Source: Rhizomucor pusillus
Lineage: Eukaryota > Mucoromycota > Mucoromycetes > Mucorales > Lichtheimiaceae
Direction of reading: 5' to 3'
Length of the DNA stretch: 64,000 nt
NCBI GenBank assembly: GCA_900175165.2
Contig: FWWN02000678.1
Location: 1 to 64,000, forward strand
The notes beneath the pieces were generated by a model. It worked only from the letters and a program-made list of their open reading frames with translations, was not told where the DNA came from and did no database searches. The translations under genes and the position numbers were made by a program. Positions 44,601 through 57,100 of the stretch are shown here, piece by piece; position 1 is the stretch's first letter; the number at the start of each line of letters is the position of its first letter.

Positions 44601-45911
44601 GTCAAATCATTGGCGTCTGATAGAAGACTTACAGCGGCGGGTGCATCATTGTTACGGATTATGTGGGAGGAAATATGAATGTCCCAGGAAACATCGCTAA
44701 ATTCATCAGGCGTAGGATCCTTTATTTATGCAAATGGGAAACTGCGAACTTGCTCCGCTCCAACTGACATTTCCAAAACAAGAATTTCTCAGACGAAGGT
44801 GACCCAATTTTCTTGTTCATCTCTCCTTTTCAAGCTTCACTGACTCTTATTGGTCAAAAATATAAAACAGCTAAGCGCATTACAAAGGTGAGTACATATG
44901 TAAAGAGTGCCGGTTTGCAGACAAGGAGCACTGCCAGCAAAGACGCTGTGCGCTCGCTCGTCAGAAACCTGCCCGGTTCGGAGCCACTGGCTGTATTATT
45001 CTCACCGCTCGATCCAGTCGCAGATAAAGAAGATGAAGGTGCCCAATGGCTTTAACGTAATTTTTAGATATAATTCCCTAATATGCATGTAGCAGTTTCC
45101 AAAATCAATCGTAGTTTATGAAGGAATGATGTCTGCGAATAAAGCATACGTGCAAGGAAGCATTGCTTAACGCCATCAAATGTGCGTCTACCACATTGCA
45201 GATAGATGAAGCAGCAAAATGAATAGAGCCGGAGGCATCAGCCACCATGGTGAGGAACTAGATTAGGAACCGTCGGTTAGTTAAACAGATATTTTAGGGA
45301 ATGACGAAACACACTGCTGATCTATATCAAGGATTCAATAACGAAGTTCGAGGAAGACATGCAATAGGGAGATGTCTAAGAAAACAAGGAATTTATAAAC
45401 AGGGAAGGAAAGTACAACCGGGAAGATGTGTGGGAATTCAGTTCGAGCATTAACATTTCTGTACACATGCTAGTGGCATCCATATCTACCAATGAACATT
45501 GATCTGGCTTTCTGCGAACGAAAACAGGTTGGAGTTCTCCCAAGTTAGCATTTACCTCTTGATGCGATCAGTTCAGAAGATCAATATTAGGTGGTTGCAT
45601 GAACTTTGACTTATAAGTTCCAGATAAGATGTAACACAATGACTACTCATAAATGGTAAATAACTAAGGCTTAAAAGCTTTGTATTATTGACTATCCCAA
45701 GAAAGCACTACGCGAAAACTACGCGAAAACCACAGCTTTGAGCATCCCTCCGTTTTATAAGATTACCGACGTGTGACCAAGCTGAATTTTTGTGAGTGCC
45801 TGCAGAAGAGATCCAGACCCCTGTCCTTTTATTGGCTGCGGTAATCAAACGCCTTTCTTCAGCATTATCTTCCTGCGATCTTACGCGTGTTCATTATTTG
45901 CAACATGTATC
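41603..45911. other. 4.3 kb gene-poor region
   Basis: No intact gene. Short frames occur on both strands without motifs. Only the minus-strand pieces at 42683-43270, listed separately, look coding. No repeat family, tRNA or transposon terminus was recognised. Confidence 0.5.
42683..43270 (-). pseudogene. Possible decayed or unannotated multi-exon gene
   Basis: Three minus-strand pieces look coding. A 46-codon frame near 43270-43140 begins MMKCRMYAFRLAHRTSELEP and runs on through PPIPPFFDTTEDDQRA. The next piece, after an acceptor TTCACAG, reads NADDRRNCMLMLLSSGLKSK and then ADHLECKVCNGSSMHPPYRK. The third contains CCTQCKPKISC. Between the first two lies a CTAAC branch-like motif, but no GT donor gives a compatible phase, and other junctions are equally unclear. 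I do not recognise the protein. It may be a real small gene with unusual splice sites or a relic. Confidence 0.25.
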
Positions 45912-48110
45912 ATGAAACTCGAAAAGAACTCTTATTTTAGTCACAATCCGGTTGCCGAATGGAAGCTCCAAGATGCTTTCACACTATTTGCCGAGGCAAA
46001 TCCTCAACTTTCACAGCAAGAAATCGAGGCGCTTTTGAAATCAGAATTGGAAGAGATTGCCAGTCGCTCTACAAAGCAAAGCAGGATATCGAAAGCAAAG
46101 GAGCTCTTGAATACGTTTCCCACAGCCACTTTCGGTCAAACCTCCAACAGTGTTGTAGTAACCAATAGCACGGTCAACTCAATCACGCAAACAAATATAT
46201 CAAGGTATATGCATAAAGCGGTTCAAACCATCATGTAATGTCCCTTGTGATTCTAAACTTCTATAGTAGTGTCTTGCCCAAATAACGATGTGCCGAAGAA
46301 GAGGTAAGTTTTCTTAAGATCTACTGCAGATTGATTGAAGAAATTTACAGTTTTTTCTTTTTCAGAAACGCGATGAAAACGAGGTGCCTACAAATGATGA
46401 AGAGGAGACTACAAAATCCAAGAGGTATTGTAGCGCCAGAGGTTTAGCAGAAAGCATGTATTAGTACCATCGCCTAGACGAGCGTATGAAGATGAAACTG
46501 TATGTTCCCACTTTGTTAGGCATGGGTTTAATATACTTACTATCTAAATAGGAGCAGTAGGAACAGAAACAGGAAGAACAACAACAACAGCAGCAGCAAG
46601 AGTTCGAAGATATTGTAAAGCAAATTCGAATACTACCTAAGCAAGCACCAAAAACTGAAAATACTGCTTCTAGAGAACCCTACTGCCTTGCGATCCACCG
46701 ATCGAAACTGGAAGCATTTGGCCGATAGAAAATGACGATGATTTTTGGCATGCGTGGATGGAAATACTCCAGACCAATATTCCGCACAACCTTAGGCACC
46801 TTCACTTTGAGAATGGCTGACATTGCTTTGTGAACTCAATAAGATCCGCATTTTGGAACGGGCTATGATCATACAATGTGGATTCACAATACATTGTGAT
46901 CCTAGAATACCTCAAGAACTACATGAACATTTGCAGCTGCATGGAGTAACAACTCGTATTTGTGCAGAAGCACGAGAATATCTGAAGGGTTTCAAGACTG
47001 CAGCTGCAGAAAAGGTCACTACCGCTGTATATAATTATTGATATATATATATTTTTTTAAAATCCATGTCATTCCTAGAATTTCGAAGCGATGATCAAGG
47101 CTGCTGGTGATTTGGAGAAGATTAAAAATCCAACACAAAAGACTTTTTTCCATCGAATAATGTCCAGGCTGTAAGAAATTATACGGAAGCATTTATATGA
47201 TCCGTGTCTTATATATCATCATATAGCGCTGAGTATGTTTTCTGCGACCCCAGTTATTTGTCTGCTTCGGAAACAACATTCAACCATGCAATTGTTTGGC
47301 CGTTTTTGGAAGCTATAACTATTTCGGTCAACGGACTTCATTTCGTTCCAGGGGAAGTAAGACTTGCAGCCATTCAGAATTGCAACGAATATGGCACGCA
47401 ATATAACGCTGATGGTGTCATACGAGACCTGCATGATAACGAGCTTCTCCTTCTGGAGACATCTGGTCTGTACAACAATATCGACAAAGCAAGACATGGT
47501 TTTGACCATGTAAAAGGTGCTTTCGGTTGTCGGTCCATATTCCACCACCTCCACAAGTATCGCTTTGCCGATTATGCCATAGTCAAAAAGTTGCAGATCT
47601 TTTTCGTACATGCACGAGGTCAATTTTTTAATTATATCTGTAGTAGAAACGCTGCTAATATCTGGTTTTAGGGGATAAATTGCATGTCTAGGCATTCTCT
47701 ATGCCGCTGGAGAACATACTGGTGATGGATCGTTTGGTGGAATTCAAGATACCTACGGACGTGCAGGAAATGAGCGAGGTATACAAATCGTTGAACAGTA
47801 CCTAGGCAGTAAAGGTGAGTACTACTTGTCTGTACTACAATTGTAAATATTGCCAGGCTCAACCTCTACCAGTGCTTACTTGACAAGACGAAAACGATAA
47901 TTACGGAGTTGCGCATGTCACATGAGCTGTACAAAGAAGAAGTAGAATTGACTGGTCAAACGCATACTCGAAAAGACCTTCGAATGATATTGATGAACGA
48001 CGTTGACAAGCCAAACAAGCAAGCGGGGACTGCAGAGCTATTGCCGAGAAGCTGTCTACGATTAGGACCAGATCCTGATAATACCCTCCTTATCATTGAT
48101 AATTGTTGAT
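45912..48110 (+). pseudogene. Decayed member of an uncharacterised, apparently Mucoromycota-specific protein family
   Basis: Successive plus-strand pieces keep family-like order but are broken. An N-terminal piece at 45912 reads MKLEKNSYFSHNPVAEWKLQ and AEANPQLSQQEIEALLKSEL. Then come a Gln-rich piece (46561-46737), WPIENDDDFWHAWMEIL and HLHFENG*HCFVNS (stop at 46818). Next are TFNHAIVWPFLEAI, NADGVIRD, ELLLLETSG and HGFDHVKGAFG (47225-47620). DKLHV*AFSMPLENIL follows (stop at 47689), and the last piece is LNLYQCLLDKTKTIITEL to 48110. Two stops stand where the family text I remember has Trp (TGG to TGA and TGG to TAG). A third (TAG, 46558) follows CAG in a Gln run. Intron phases near 46200-46380 also fail. 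No function is known to me. Confidence 0.55.
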
Positions 48111-48772
48111 TGTTTTACTCTACTTTCTAGGTATATTTTATCAGTATTTTACAGTTTTTTCTTCGTAAATAGTAACGTATCAAATAGTGTCACGACATGC
48201 AAGAACAGAAGAAAGAACCTACTGTACAACAAAATTGTCTATAGGACAGTTTATTCGGAAACCTGGCATACTTGGAGAGACATGTTGTAATTATTCAATT
48301 AAGCACGTATCTCGCTATTTGTATGCATATGTATAGTCAGATCACCCACTCTTCTTACACGATCGAGCTTGCTGCTTGGACGAAAAAAAGTCAATAATCC
48401 TACTCTTGAATACAACACGCAATCTCTTGTGTTAGACACCAACCTTTTGTTCGATGGAAGAGAGCTTGAGATAATAAAACAACGTAAAGTCGAGTATATA
48501 GATTGTATCAAATCTCTGAGAAGCTTCACCAAATATAAGGTTCGCCGCGAACTTATACCGACTGTTGCCAATGCAAAGCTCTCAGCTAATCATCCATCAG
48601 TTTGCAGACATAAAATGCTGATACACGGAGCAAGACTGCCCGCTCCAGATTGTTTCTCCTGTGGAAGACAAGGGTGCCCATGGTCAGCGCAAATGTGCAT
48701 GAAAAGAAATCACGAATGGTCTGTTTTCTTTATCAAACGCAAAGTAGCAGCATTGTGCCAAAATGATAAATA
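48111..48772. other. Region between the pseudogene and YRA1
   Basis: Contains a 135-codon plus-strand frame at 48369-48776 (LVLDTNLLFDGRELEIIKQR; Cys/His-containing end CFSCGRQGCPW). It overlaps the YRA1 stop codon on the other strand by four bases and has no recognised family. It could be a further relic of the neighbouring pseudogene or a chance frame. Confidence 0.3.
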
Positions 48773-49845
48773 TTAATCGATAGCCATTTTTGAATCTTTT
48801 GCAGCCTAGAAAGAGAAGCAGTCAGCAACATGGGTGAGACAGGCTGTAGATAGGCACTCACTGTGTCGCCAGTATTCTTCATATACGCATCCATTTCTTC
48901 GTCAAGCTCATTCGCACTTTTTTGTTTTCTGTCAGTTTGGTCACGTCGACCACCACCTCGTCTTCCCCTGTCACCACCCCTACAGCCGACTATAAGTAAA
49001 GTCTTCAAATGGTACATTGCAACTACGACGCACCAGGAGCGATCGTTTCGACGAGACCGATTGTATCGTTCCTTTTCTACCTTTGAGATACGCATAGGTT
49101 GGCCTAGATAACTCGTACGTCAATGATATCACACATACAAGTCGTACCATGTTTCATAGAACTATACCATCCAGCTCGACATTGTTGTACTTCTCCAACG
49201 CTGCGTCTGTGTCGGCATATCTCGCGAATGCAATGCGTGCTACACCAGTTGAGCGGCCGGACGCGTCATACACAATTCTTGCTTTATCCACAGGTCCAAC
49301 CATTTCGAAAAGATCCTTCAGCAACGGGTTGACGTCAATGAATTGTACCTTTTCTTCGCGGATCATCTGCTTTAGCGTACCTTCAAATCGTTCTCTGTAA
49401 CATTGTAGTGCAGATTCTCTATGAGCAGCTCGACCGTATCGTTTCCTCTACGTCCTTGAAATCCTCTGTCGCTGAAGCCTCTGCCGCCGATTCTTGGGCG
49501 GGGACCAAGTCTGGACTGTATGCCGCGATCGTCGTCAAACATGTCATGTTTCCACTGTTGATCGGTTGCTCTGGGCTTTTAATTGTTTTAGTCAAAGGTT
49601 GCAATGTGTAAGTGCAGCAGGAGAAAGAGAGAGAGTATACATACGCCAGCGTTTGATCCACGCAACTGGACTGTGCGAACAAAAGTAGCGCCTAGCCTTG
49701 AAGCAGGCAAAGGACCACCTGATCGTTTGCGAATACCGCCAGAGAAATCTCTAGCAGAGCGAGGCGCTGAATCGCCAGAGTATCTTGAGGAGGAACGTCT
49801 GTCTCTGATTGCTTCATCCAAAGCTTTGTCGAGTTTAGATGTCAT
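48773..49845 (-). CDS. YRA1: ALYREF/Yra1 mRNA export adaptor
   Basis: CDS complement(join(48773..48805,48862..48979,49034..49103,49168..49315,49381..49575,49645..49845)), 254 residues. The N-terminal UAP56-binding motif reads MTSKLDKALDEAIRD. A basic Arg/Gly-rich stretch follows (IGGRGFSDRGFQGRRG). The central RRM has RNP2 VELLIENLHYNVTENDLK and helix/RNP1 text DLFEMVGPVDKARIVYD then GVARIAFARYADTDAA. A second Arg/Gly-rich region (GGDRGRRGGGRRD) and a C-terminal UAP56-binding box-like segment (LDEEMDAYMKNTG, then AAKDSKMAID) close the protein. It bridges the TREX complex and the Mex67/NXF1 export receptor in the nucleus. The last coding exon is only 33 bases. Confidence 0.93.
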
Positions 49846-50100
49846 GCTTGGTGGGCAAACGGCTTTGAAGGGAAAAAGTGTCTTGGTTTCAAACTTTACA
49901 AAATTGCTTGCCCGCGCCCGCTGAGTTTCTTTTTTTGTCTGCGTCCATCCCAATCTCGAATTTTCATTGTCGTTGAAGCCCTTTTCATCCCAACATTGGA
50001 AAGGAGTAGATTGATAAAGCTAGCAATGGTGTGACTGATGAAATGTGATCTTCAAGAAGTAAAAAGAATACAAATATCATTCATTTTGCAAGACGGAATA

Positions 50101-50127
50101 ATATATATGTATATGTATATGTATATG
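50101..50127. repeat. ATATGT microsatellite
   Basis: Tandem TATATG units in the YRA1-FAS intergenic region. Confidence 0.8.
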
Positions 50128-50393
50128 TTGCAGCTAAGTAAACGAGTTTTGATCTCAATACTCATGGGATCAAAAAATCTCCAAACAAAGCAGTGGGGTG
50201 GGAAGAGCGTGTTGGGAACCTTATCATCACTGGTTTTATCGTTCCGACGGACAACAATAAGATAAGAACTATCCAGAGGTATTAACCTGGGATCCATGTC
50301 TACCTGACACAAGCCTGTTGCAGTTGCAGTAGTAGTAGAAAGATGTAGCCTCCCAAACTGCTAGTTTACATCCGTGGGTTCAGCTAGTAGAAT

Positions 50394-50412
50394 GGCAGGC
50401 AGGCAGGCAGGC
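50394..50412. repeat. GGCA tetranucleotide repeat
   Basis: Nearly five perfect GGCA units in the YRA1-FAS intergenic region. Confidence 0.9.
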
Positions 50413-51100
50413 TTGGGGGTAGATATACAGCAGTTTCCCGAGTTTTAGATTCCCCAATTCGTTTCATTGAGTCGTCTCAGAGTACTACAGACTCGTTCTA
50501 GCGATAGAAAAGGCTTTTCAAGAACGTTCACGACCGACGGAAACGATGATAAACATTGGCTGCTGTCAACGAAAGCAGAGGGCCAAAGATCGGAGTGGAG
50601 CATAATTTCTGCACACAGGTTTCAGATAGCAAACAAGAAGAGTGAAAAAGGATATAATAAAATGTCAAAGTATTAGAAACAGGAGAGTAACTCAAAGTTC
50701 AAGAAGTAACAAGACAAGGCGGGAAAGAGATAGGGAAAGTGGAGAGTGTTGGCAATAGAATAAACAGGATTTTTGGAGCAGTAGAATCCCCAAACAAACG
50801 TACCTGCTTAGAGTGGGCCTCGGCATTTTGGGGACGGAAAGGTGGTACGACTCCGACGCGACCAGTTAGGCCCAAGAAAATATTGGTTGGCGGCGCTGGG
50901 GGTTTTTCAGCCAAGGCCTGTCAAATTTTCGCTTTTTTGCTCTTTTGCTCTTTTTTGTTGGGGGGAGACAAAAAAAAAGAAGCAAAGGTCTTGCAGCAGC
51001 AGAAAGGCATTCGTTTATCTCTCTTTTTCCACATCCCTTTACGTTACATCCCCTTACTTTATTCTTCTTCTCTTTCTTGCATATACTCTATTTGCCCTAG

Positions 51101-54100
51101 ATGAATCCACAACAACAACAACAACAGCATCAAGTACTCCGGCCATTATCTGTCAAGCAGAACAAGACGGAAGTCTCTATCCTGGTCCCTGCCGATATCT
51201 GGGTCTCTGCCGAACAATTAAAAGAAGAGTTCCCTGTTCAAACTGATGAATTCGATGAACCTACCGAAATCGAGCTTGCTGCTCGTTTCATGAACTTTGC
51301 TGCCAAGCGAGCAGCCAAAGAACCCCAGTTCTTACCTGTTGCACGGACCGCTTTCATCGACTTTCGAGCGCAATATCTCAAGAACAACGATGTACATGCT
51401 ATCACTCGCAATCTGTCTTCCGAATCTCGCACTGTCATCATCCAAGCTTACTTTACAGCCCTCGTTGTTCTCAAGGATAACAATGTTTTGACATCCGAGG
51501 AAGCCACTCCGTCTCAATCTGCTCTTTTCTCTGCCGCTGCCCGGGGCGATACCAAGATTTTTGCTGTCTTTGGTGGACAGGGCAACATCGAAGAGTACTT
51601 TGACGAACTCGCCGATATCTGGACGACATATCAAGGATTAGTACGGGGATTTGTAGAAAGGATGGCTGTCGTCCTTGCCGAGCATGCCCGCAGCTCCGAA
51701 GCAAGTGTCTTCCACTCCAAGGGTCTCGATATTATGCGCTGGCTCGAGAACCCAGAGCTTCGTCCTGACCTCCAGTATCTCGTATCCGCGCCCGTCAGCT
51801 TCCCGCTGATCGGTCTCACTCAGCTCCTCCATTACTATGTGATGCTCCGCGTCTTGGACAAGTCCCCTGGCGAGATCAGAAACCTTTTGGCTGGTATGTG
51901 TGTGTGTGAGAGAGAGTGAGGATAGCATAAATGCATACAGTTTAGCTAAGGGGGAAAAAACTTCAGGTACTACCGGTCACAGTCAGGGTATCATCACATC
52001 TGCCGTCATTGCCTCCTCTAACACCGAAGAGGAATTCACCCGCAACGCCGAAAAGGCTCTCGGTTTGCTGTTCTGGACGGGCACGCGCGCCCAGCAAGTG
52101 TTCCCTCCCACCACTCTGAACCCTACCATCCTGGAGGATTCGCTTTCCAACAATGAGGGCAACCCAACCCCCATGTTGGCTATCACTGGTCTGCGTGAAG
52201 ATCAAGTCCTCAGCAATCTTGACGCAACCAACGCTCACCTTGCACCCGACCGCCAGATCAAGGTGACACTCTTCAACGGCCCTCGCTCCTTTGTCTGCAC
52301 AGGCCCACCTCAGTCCTTGTACGGTCTCAATCTGAGTCTCCGCAAACTCAAGGCACCTACCGGATTGGAGCAGTCTCGAGTACCTTTCTCGCAGCGCAAG
52401 CTCAAGTTCTCCTCTCGATTCTTGCCAATCACTGCACCCTTCCACAGCAACTATTTGGAGTCCGCCATCGACATTCTCGTGCAGGACATCCAACGTGGCA
52501 ACCTTACATTCGACGCAAAGGATCTCGCTATCCCAGTTTTCGCCACTGATTCAGGTAACGATGATGGGGGAAACCAAATTTGGGCAGTGGAATTGTGCGG
52601 AGTTTGAATTTGTTGTAAACTTTTGGGTCGCTGGGTCACTGGGGCGTTGGGGTGCCGCACAGAGATAGAGAGAGAAAGAATATGAATGGATGGACATTGA
52701 CATATTTTACTGTGTGACTTGCTAGGCAATGACTTGCGTTCCGCTACCGACCTGACTCTTGAATTGGTCTCGCTGATCTGCTGCCGCCCTGTGCACTGGG
52801 AAAAGGCTATTGCTTTGCGTGACTTGACTCATGTTATTGATTTCGGCCCTGGTGGTACTTCTGGTATTGGCGGTCTCACCCATCGCAACAAGGAAGGCAC
52901 CGGTGTCCAGATCATGTTGGCCGGTGCGCTTGAAGGAAGCAACCGCGATCTGTCGTACAAGGCGGACTTGTTTGATTCCGATCCTCGCGCTGTGACATTC
53001 GCGCAAAACTGGGCGAAGGCATTCCAGCCTAAGCTTGTCAAGACTACAAGGTAAATATTCATACCTGTTTATTTGGTTTTTTTACTTACTAGTTGCTAAT
53101 ATCTGCTCTCCTTAGCAATGGCCGCATCCACGTCGATACTCGCATGTCTCGCTTGTTGGGCAAACCTCCAATGATGGTTGCTGGTATGACTCCTTCCACC
53201 GTCAGCGGCAAGTTTGTCTCTGCTGTGATGAACGCTGGCTATCACGTCGAACTTGCTGGTGGTGGTCACTACAATGAAAAAATGTTACGCCAAAAGGTCG
53301 ACGAGATCATGAAGTTGACCCGCCCCGGTGAAGGCATTACCATGAACATCCTCTTCTTGAACGTCCGTCAGTGGGGATTCCAGTACCCCTTGGTTCAAGT
53401 CATGCGCAAGGAAGGTCTGCCCATGGAGGGTGTTTGCGTCGCTGCAGGTGTCCCTAGCTTGGATGTCGCAAATGAAATTATCGCCAACCTGCAAGCTTCA
53501 GGCATTCGCCACGTTGCCTTCAAGCCAGGAAGCATCGAAACCATTCGTCAGGTAAGCACATGGAATAAAATTTAGGCAACAATGGGGACTAACGCTTGTG
53601 CTGTGGCATTGTGTGTAACGTAGGTTGTTTCCATTGCCGCTGCCAATCCGACCATGCCAATCATTATGCAGTGGACTGGTGGTCGTGCAGGTGGCCATCA
53701 CAGCTTTGAAGATTTCCACCAGCCCATCCTCGAAACCTACGCTTCTATCCGTCGTCAGCCCAACATTGTCCTCGTTGCTGGCTCCGGCTTCGGTGGTGCA
53801 GATGATACCTTGCCCTACTTGACTGGTGACTGGGCTCTCAAGTTCGACTACCCGCCCATGCCTTTCGATGGTATCCTCTTTGGTTCTCGCATGATGGTCT
53901 CCAAGGAAGGCTTGGCTTCAGAAGCTGTCAAGCAAGCCATGGTCGATGCTCCCGGTGTCGATGACAAGGACTGGGAAAAGACCTACAAGGGCCCTGCTGG
54001 TGGTATCATCACTGTCCGTTCTGAATTGGGCGAACCAATTCACAAGATTGCTACTCGCGGTGTCCGTCTCTGGAAAGAGCTCGATGAAAGCATTTTCAAC

Positions 54101-57100
54101 CTTCCCAAGGACAAGCGTCTGCCTGCCTTGCTTGCCAAGAAGGACTACATTATCAAGCGCCTCAACGCCGACTTTCAAAAGGTCTGGTTCGGCAAGAAGA
54201 AGAACGGCGATGTGGTTGATTTGCAGGAGATGACTTACGTCGAAGTCGTCAACCGAATGATTGAACTCATGTACATCAAGCACGAGCACCGCTGGATTGA
54301 TATCACCTTGCGCAACCTCGTTGGTGACTTCCTTCGCCGCATTGAAGAGCGTTTCTCTGAAAAGGAAGCCACTTCGACCTTGCAGAGCTTCTCTCAACTC
54401 GACAATCCATTTGACTTTGTCCCCGAGTTCTTGCAACAGTTCCCCGAGGCTGACAACCAGCTCTTGACTTCTGAAGACGTGCTTCACTTTGTCACTCTCT
54501 GCCAACGCCGTGGCCAGAAGCCTGTTCCCTTCATCCCTGTCATGGATAAGGACTTTGAAGTCTGGTTCAAGAAGGATTCTTTGTGGCAATCTGAGGATCT
54601 CGCTGCCGTCGTTGACCAGGATGTTCAAAGAACTTGTATTCTTCACGGCCCCGTTGCTGCCAAGTATGCCACTCGCGTTGATCAGCCTGTTGGCGAAATC
54701 CTCGGTGATATCTACGAGAGCCACATTGCTAGCTTGAAGGAGCGCTACTACGGCAACAACGATGCCAGCATTCCTCAAATCGAGTACCTCGGAGGCGGTC
54801 CGATCGAGATCAAGAAGAGCATCGAGCCTGCATCGTCTGCTGCCAACAACAACGAAACCGTTTTCTTGACTGGTGAAAACGAAGCTGCTCTTCCTGAAGA
54901 AGATGCCTGGTTCCAGGTCATTGCTGGTCCTTGCTACAACTGGCTCCGTGCGCTCTTGACTTCGCCTTTCATTGTCCAAGGCAAGAAGTTTGTCGACAAC
55001 CCTCTCAAGCAACTCTTCCGTCCCCGTCCTGGCCAGCGTGTAGTTATCACCAACGATGCCAATGGCCGTCCTGTCGGTGTCAAGGTTCAGGACAAGCGTC
55101 TTTGGAGCGCTACTGGAAAGACCAAGGACTTTAATACTTCCGTCGATGTCTCTCTTGCTGGCAGCCTCATCCATGTCTCGCTCTTTGAAAAACGCGGCGA
55201 CGATTTCATCCCTCTCCAGTTGCAGTTCGAATACAAGCCTGAGCTCGGCTACGCTCCCATCCACGAAGTCATGGAGGGTCGCAACGACCGCATCAAGGAC
55301 TTTTACTACAAGTTGTGGTTCGGTGCTGATAACAGGGACGATTTCTTGAACCTTCCCGTTACCGAGAAGCTCGTCGGTACAGGCGAAACCGTCAAGGCAC
55401 CTGAAATCAAGGAATTCTGCCAAGCTGTTGGTAACCAAGCTGAAATTTACGTCGACCGCGGCCAAAAGATCATCCATGCTCCTATGGACTTTGCCATTGT
55501 CGTCGGCTGGAAGGCTATCATCAAGGCCATCTTCCCCAAGGTCATTGACGGTGACTTGTTGAAGCTTGTCCACTTGTCCAACGGTTTCCGCGTCTTGGAC
55601 GGTGCTGACCTCTTGTCTGTCGGCGATGTTGTTGACACTTATGCCCAGATCAATGCAATCCTCAACACCGACTCTGGCAAGATGGTTGAAGTCAAGGGTA
55701 TCATTGTTCGTGACAACAAGCCTGTGTTAGAAGTCACTAGCCAGTTCTTGTACCGTGGCCAATTCAACGATTACGAACACACATTCCAGCGCACTGTTGA
55801 GACTCCCATGCAGCTCAAGCTCAACGATGTCAAGGATATTGCTGTTTTGCGCTCCAAGGAATGGATTGAATGGGCTGAAGAGCTCGAAAATTACGAGTTG
55901 GCTCCCGGAAGCACCTTGATCTTCCGCCTCAACACCGAAGTCAAGTACAGGAACAAGAAGCAGTTTGCCAGCGTGAAGACTTCTGGCTCTGTCTCTATGC
56001 AAATTTCCACCAAGGAATTTGTCCAAATTGGCACTGTCGACTACGAAGCCGGTGAAAGCTACGGCAACCCCGTCATTGAGTATCTCAAGCGCTACGGCCA
56101 AGAGATCGAGCAAGCTCACTTCTTTGAGAAAGGTGGCTACTCTGTCATGCCTGCCCAGTCTACCTACTCGTCGGTTGTCCACGCTCCTGCTTCCAACGAG
56201 CCTTACGCCAAGATCTCTGGTGACTACAACCCGATCCACGTCAACCCTTACTTTGCCGACTTGGCTAACTTGCCTGGCACCATCACTCACGGCATGTGGA
56301 CGAGCGCTTCTACTCGCAAGTTTGTTGAAATCTTTGCTGCCGACAACGTTCCTCAGCGCGTCGTTGCCTACGATGTCAAGTTTATGGGTATGGTCTTGCC
56401 ATCCGACCGCCTCGAAACCAAGTTGTCGCACACTGGTATGAAGAACGGCCGCAAGATTATTAAGGTCGAAACTATCAACCAGAACGGCGAGAAGATCGTT
56501 GAGGGTACTGCCGAAGTCGAGCAACCTGTCACTGCGTATGTCTTCACCGGCCAGGGCTCTCAAGAGCAAGGTATGGGTATGGCCTTGTACGCCAGCTCGC
56601 CTGTCGCCAAGGAAATCTGGGACCGTGCCGACAAGCACTTTATGAAGAACTATGGCTTCTCCATCATCGAAATTGTCCGTGACAACCCCAAGGAGAAGAC
56701 TGTCCACTTTGGCGGTCCTCGCGGCAATGCTATCCGTCAAAACTACATGAGCATGACCTACGACGTTGTCGAGTCTGATGGCACCACAAAGACTTTGCCC
56801 TTGTTCCCCAACATCAACGAGCGCACATCCTTCTACACTTTCCGCTCACCCAACGGTCTCTTGTCGGCTACCCAGTTCACTCAGCCTGCATTGACTTTGA
56901 TGGAGAAGGCCGCTTTCGAAGATATGCGTGCCAAGGAGCTCATCCAATCCAACTGCGCTTTTGCTGGTCACTCGCTCGGTGAATACTCTGCTTTGGCATC
57001 CGTCGGTGACGTGCTTCCCATTGAATCCCTCGTGGATGTCGTCTTCTACCGTGGTATGACCATGCAGTCTGCTGTCAAGCGCGACGCCGAAGGCCGATCC

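Larger units (their letters stand above)
49846..51100. promoter_or_regulatory. Shared divergent promoter region of YRA1 and FAS
   Basis: 1.25 kb without a convincing gene between the two divergent starts. It holds a TATATG-type microsatellite (50101-50127), a GGCA repeat (50394-50412) and, just upstream of FAS, a long pyrimidine-rich stretch (about 51015-51085), common before strongly expressed fungal genes. No specific binding site is claimed. Confidence 0.5.
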
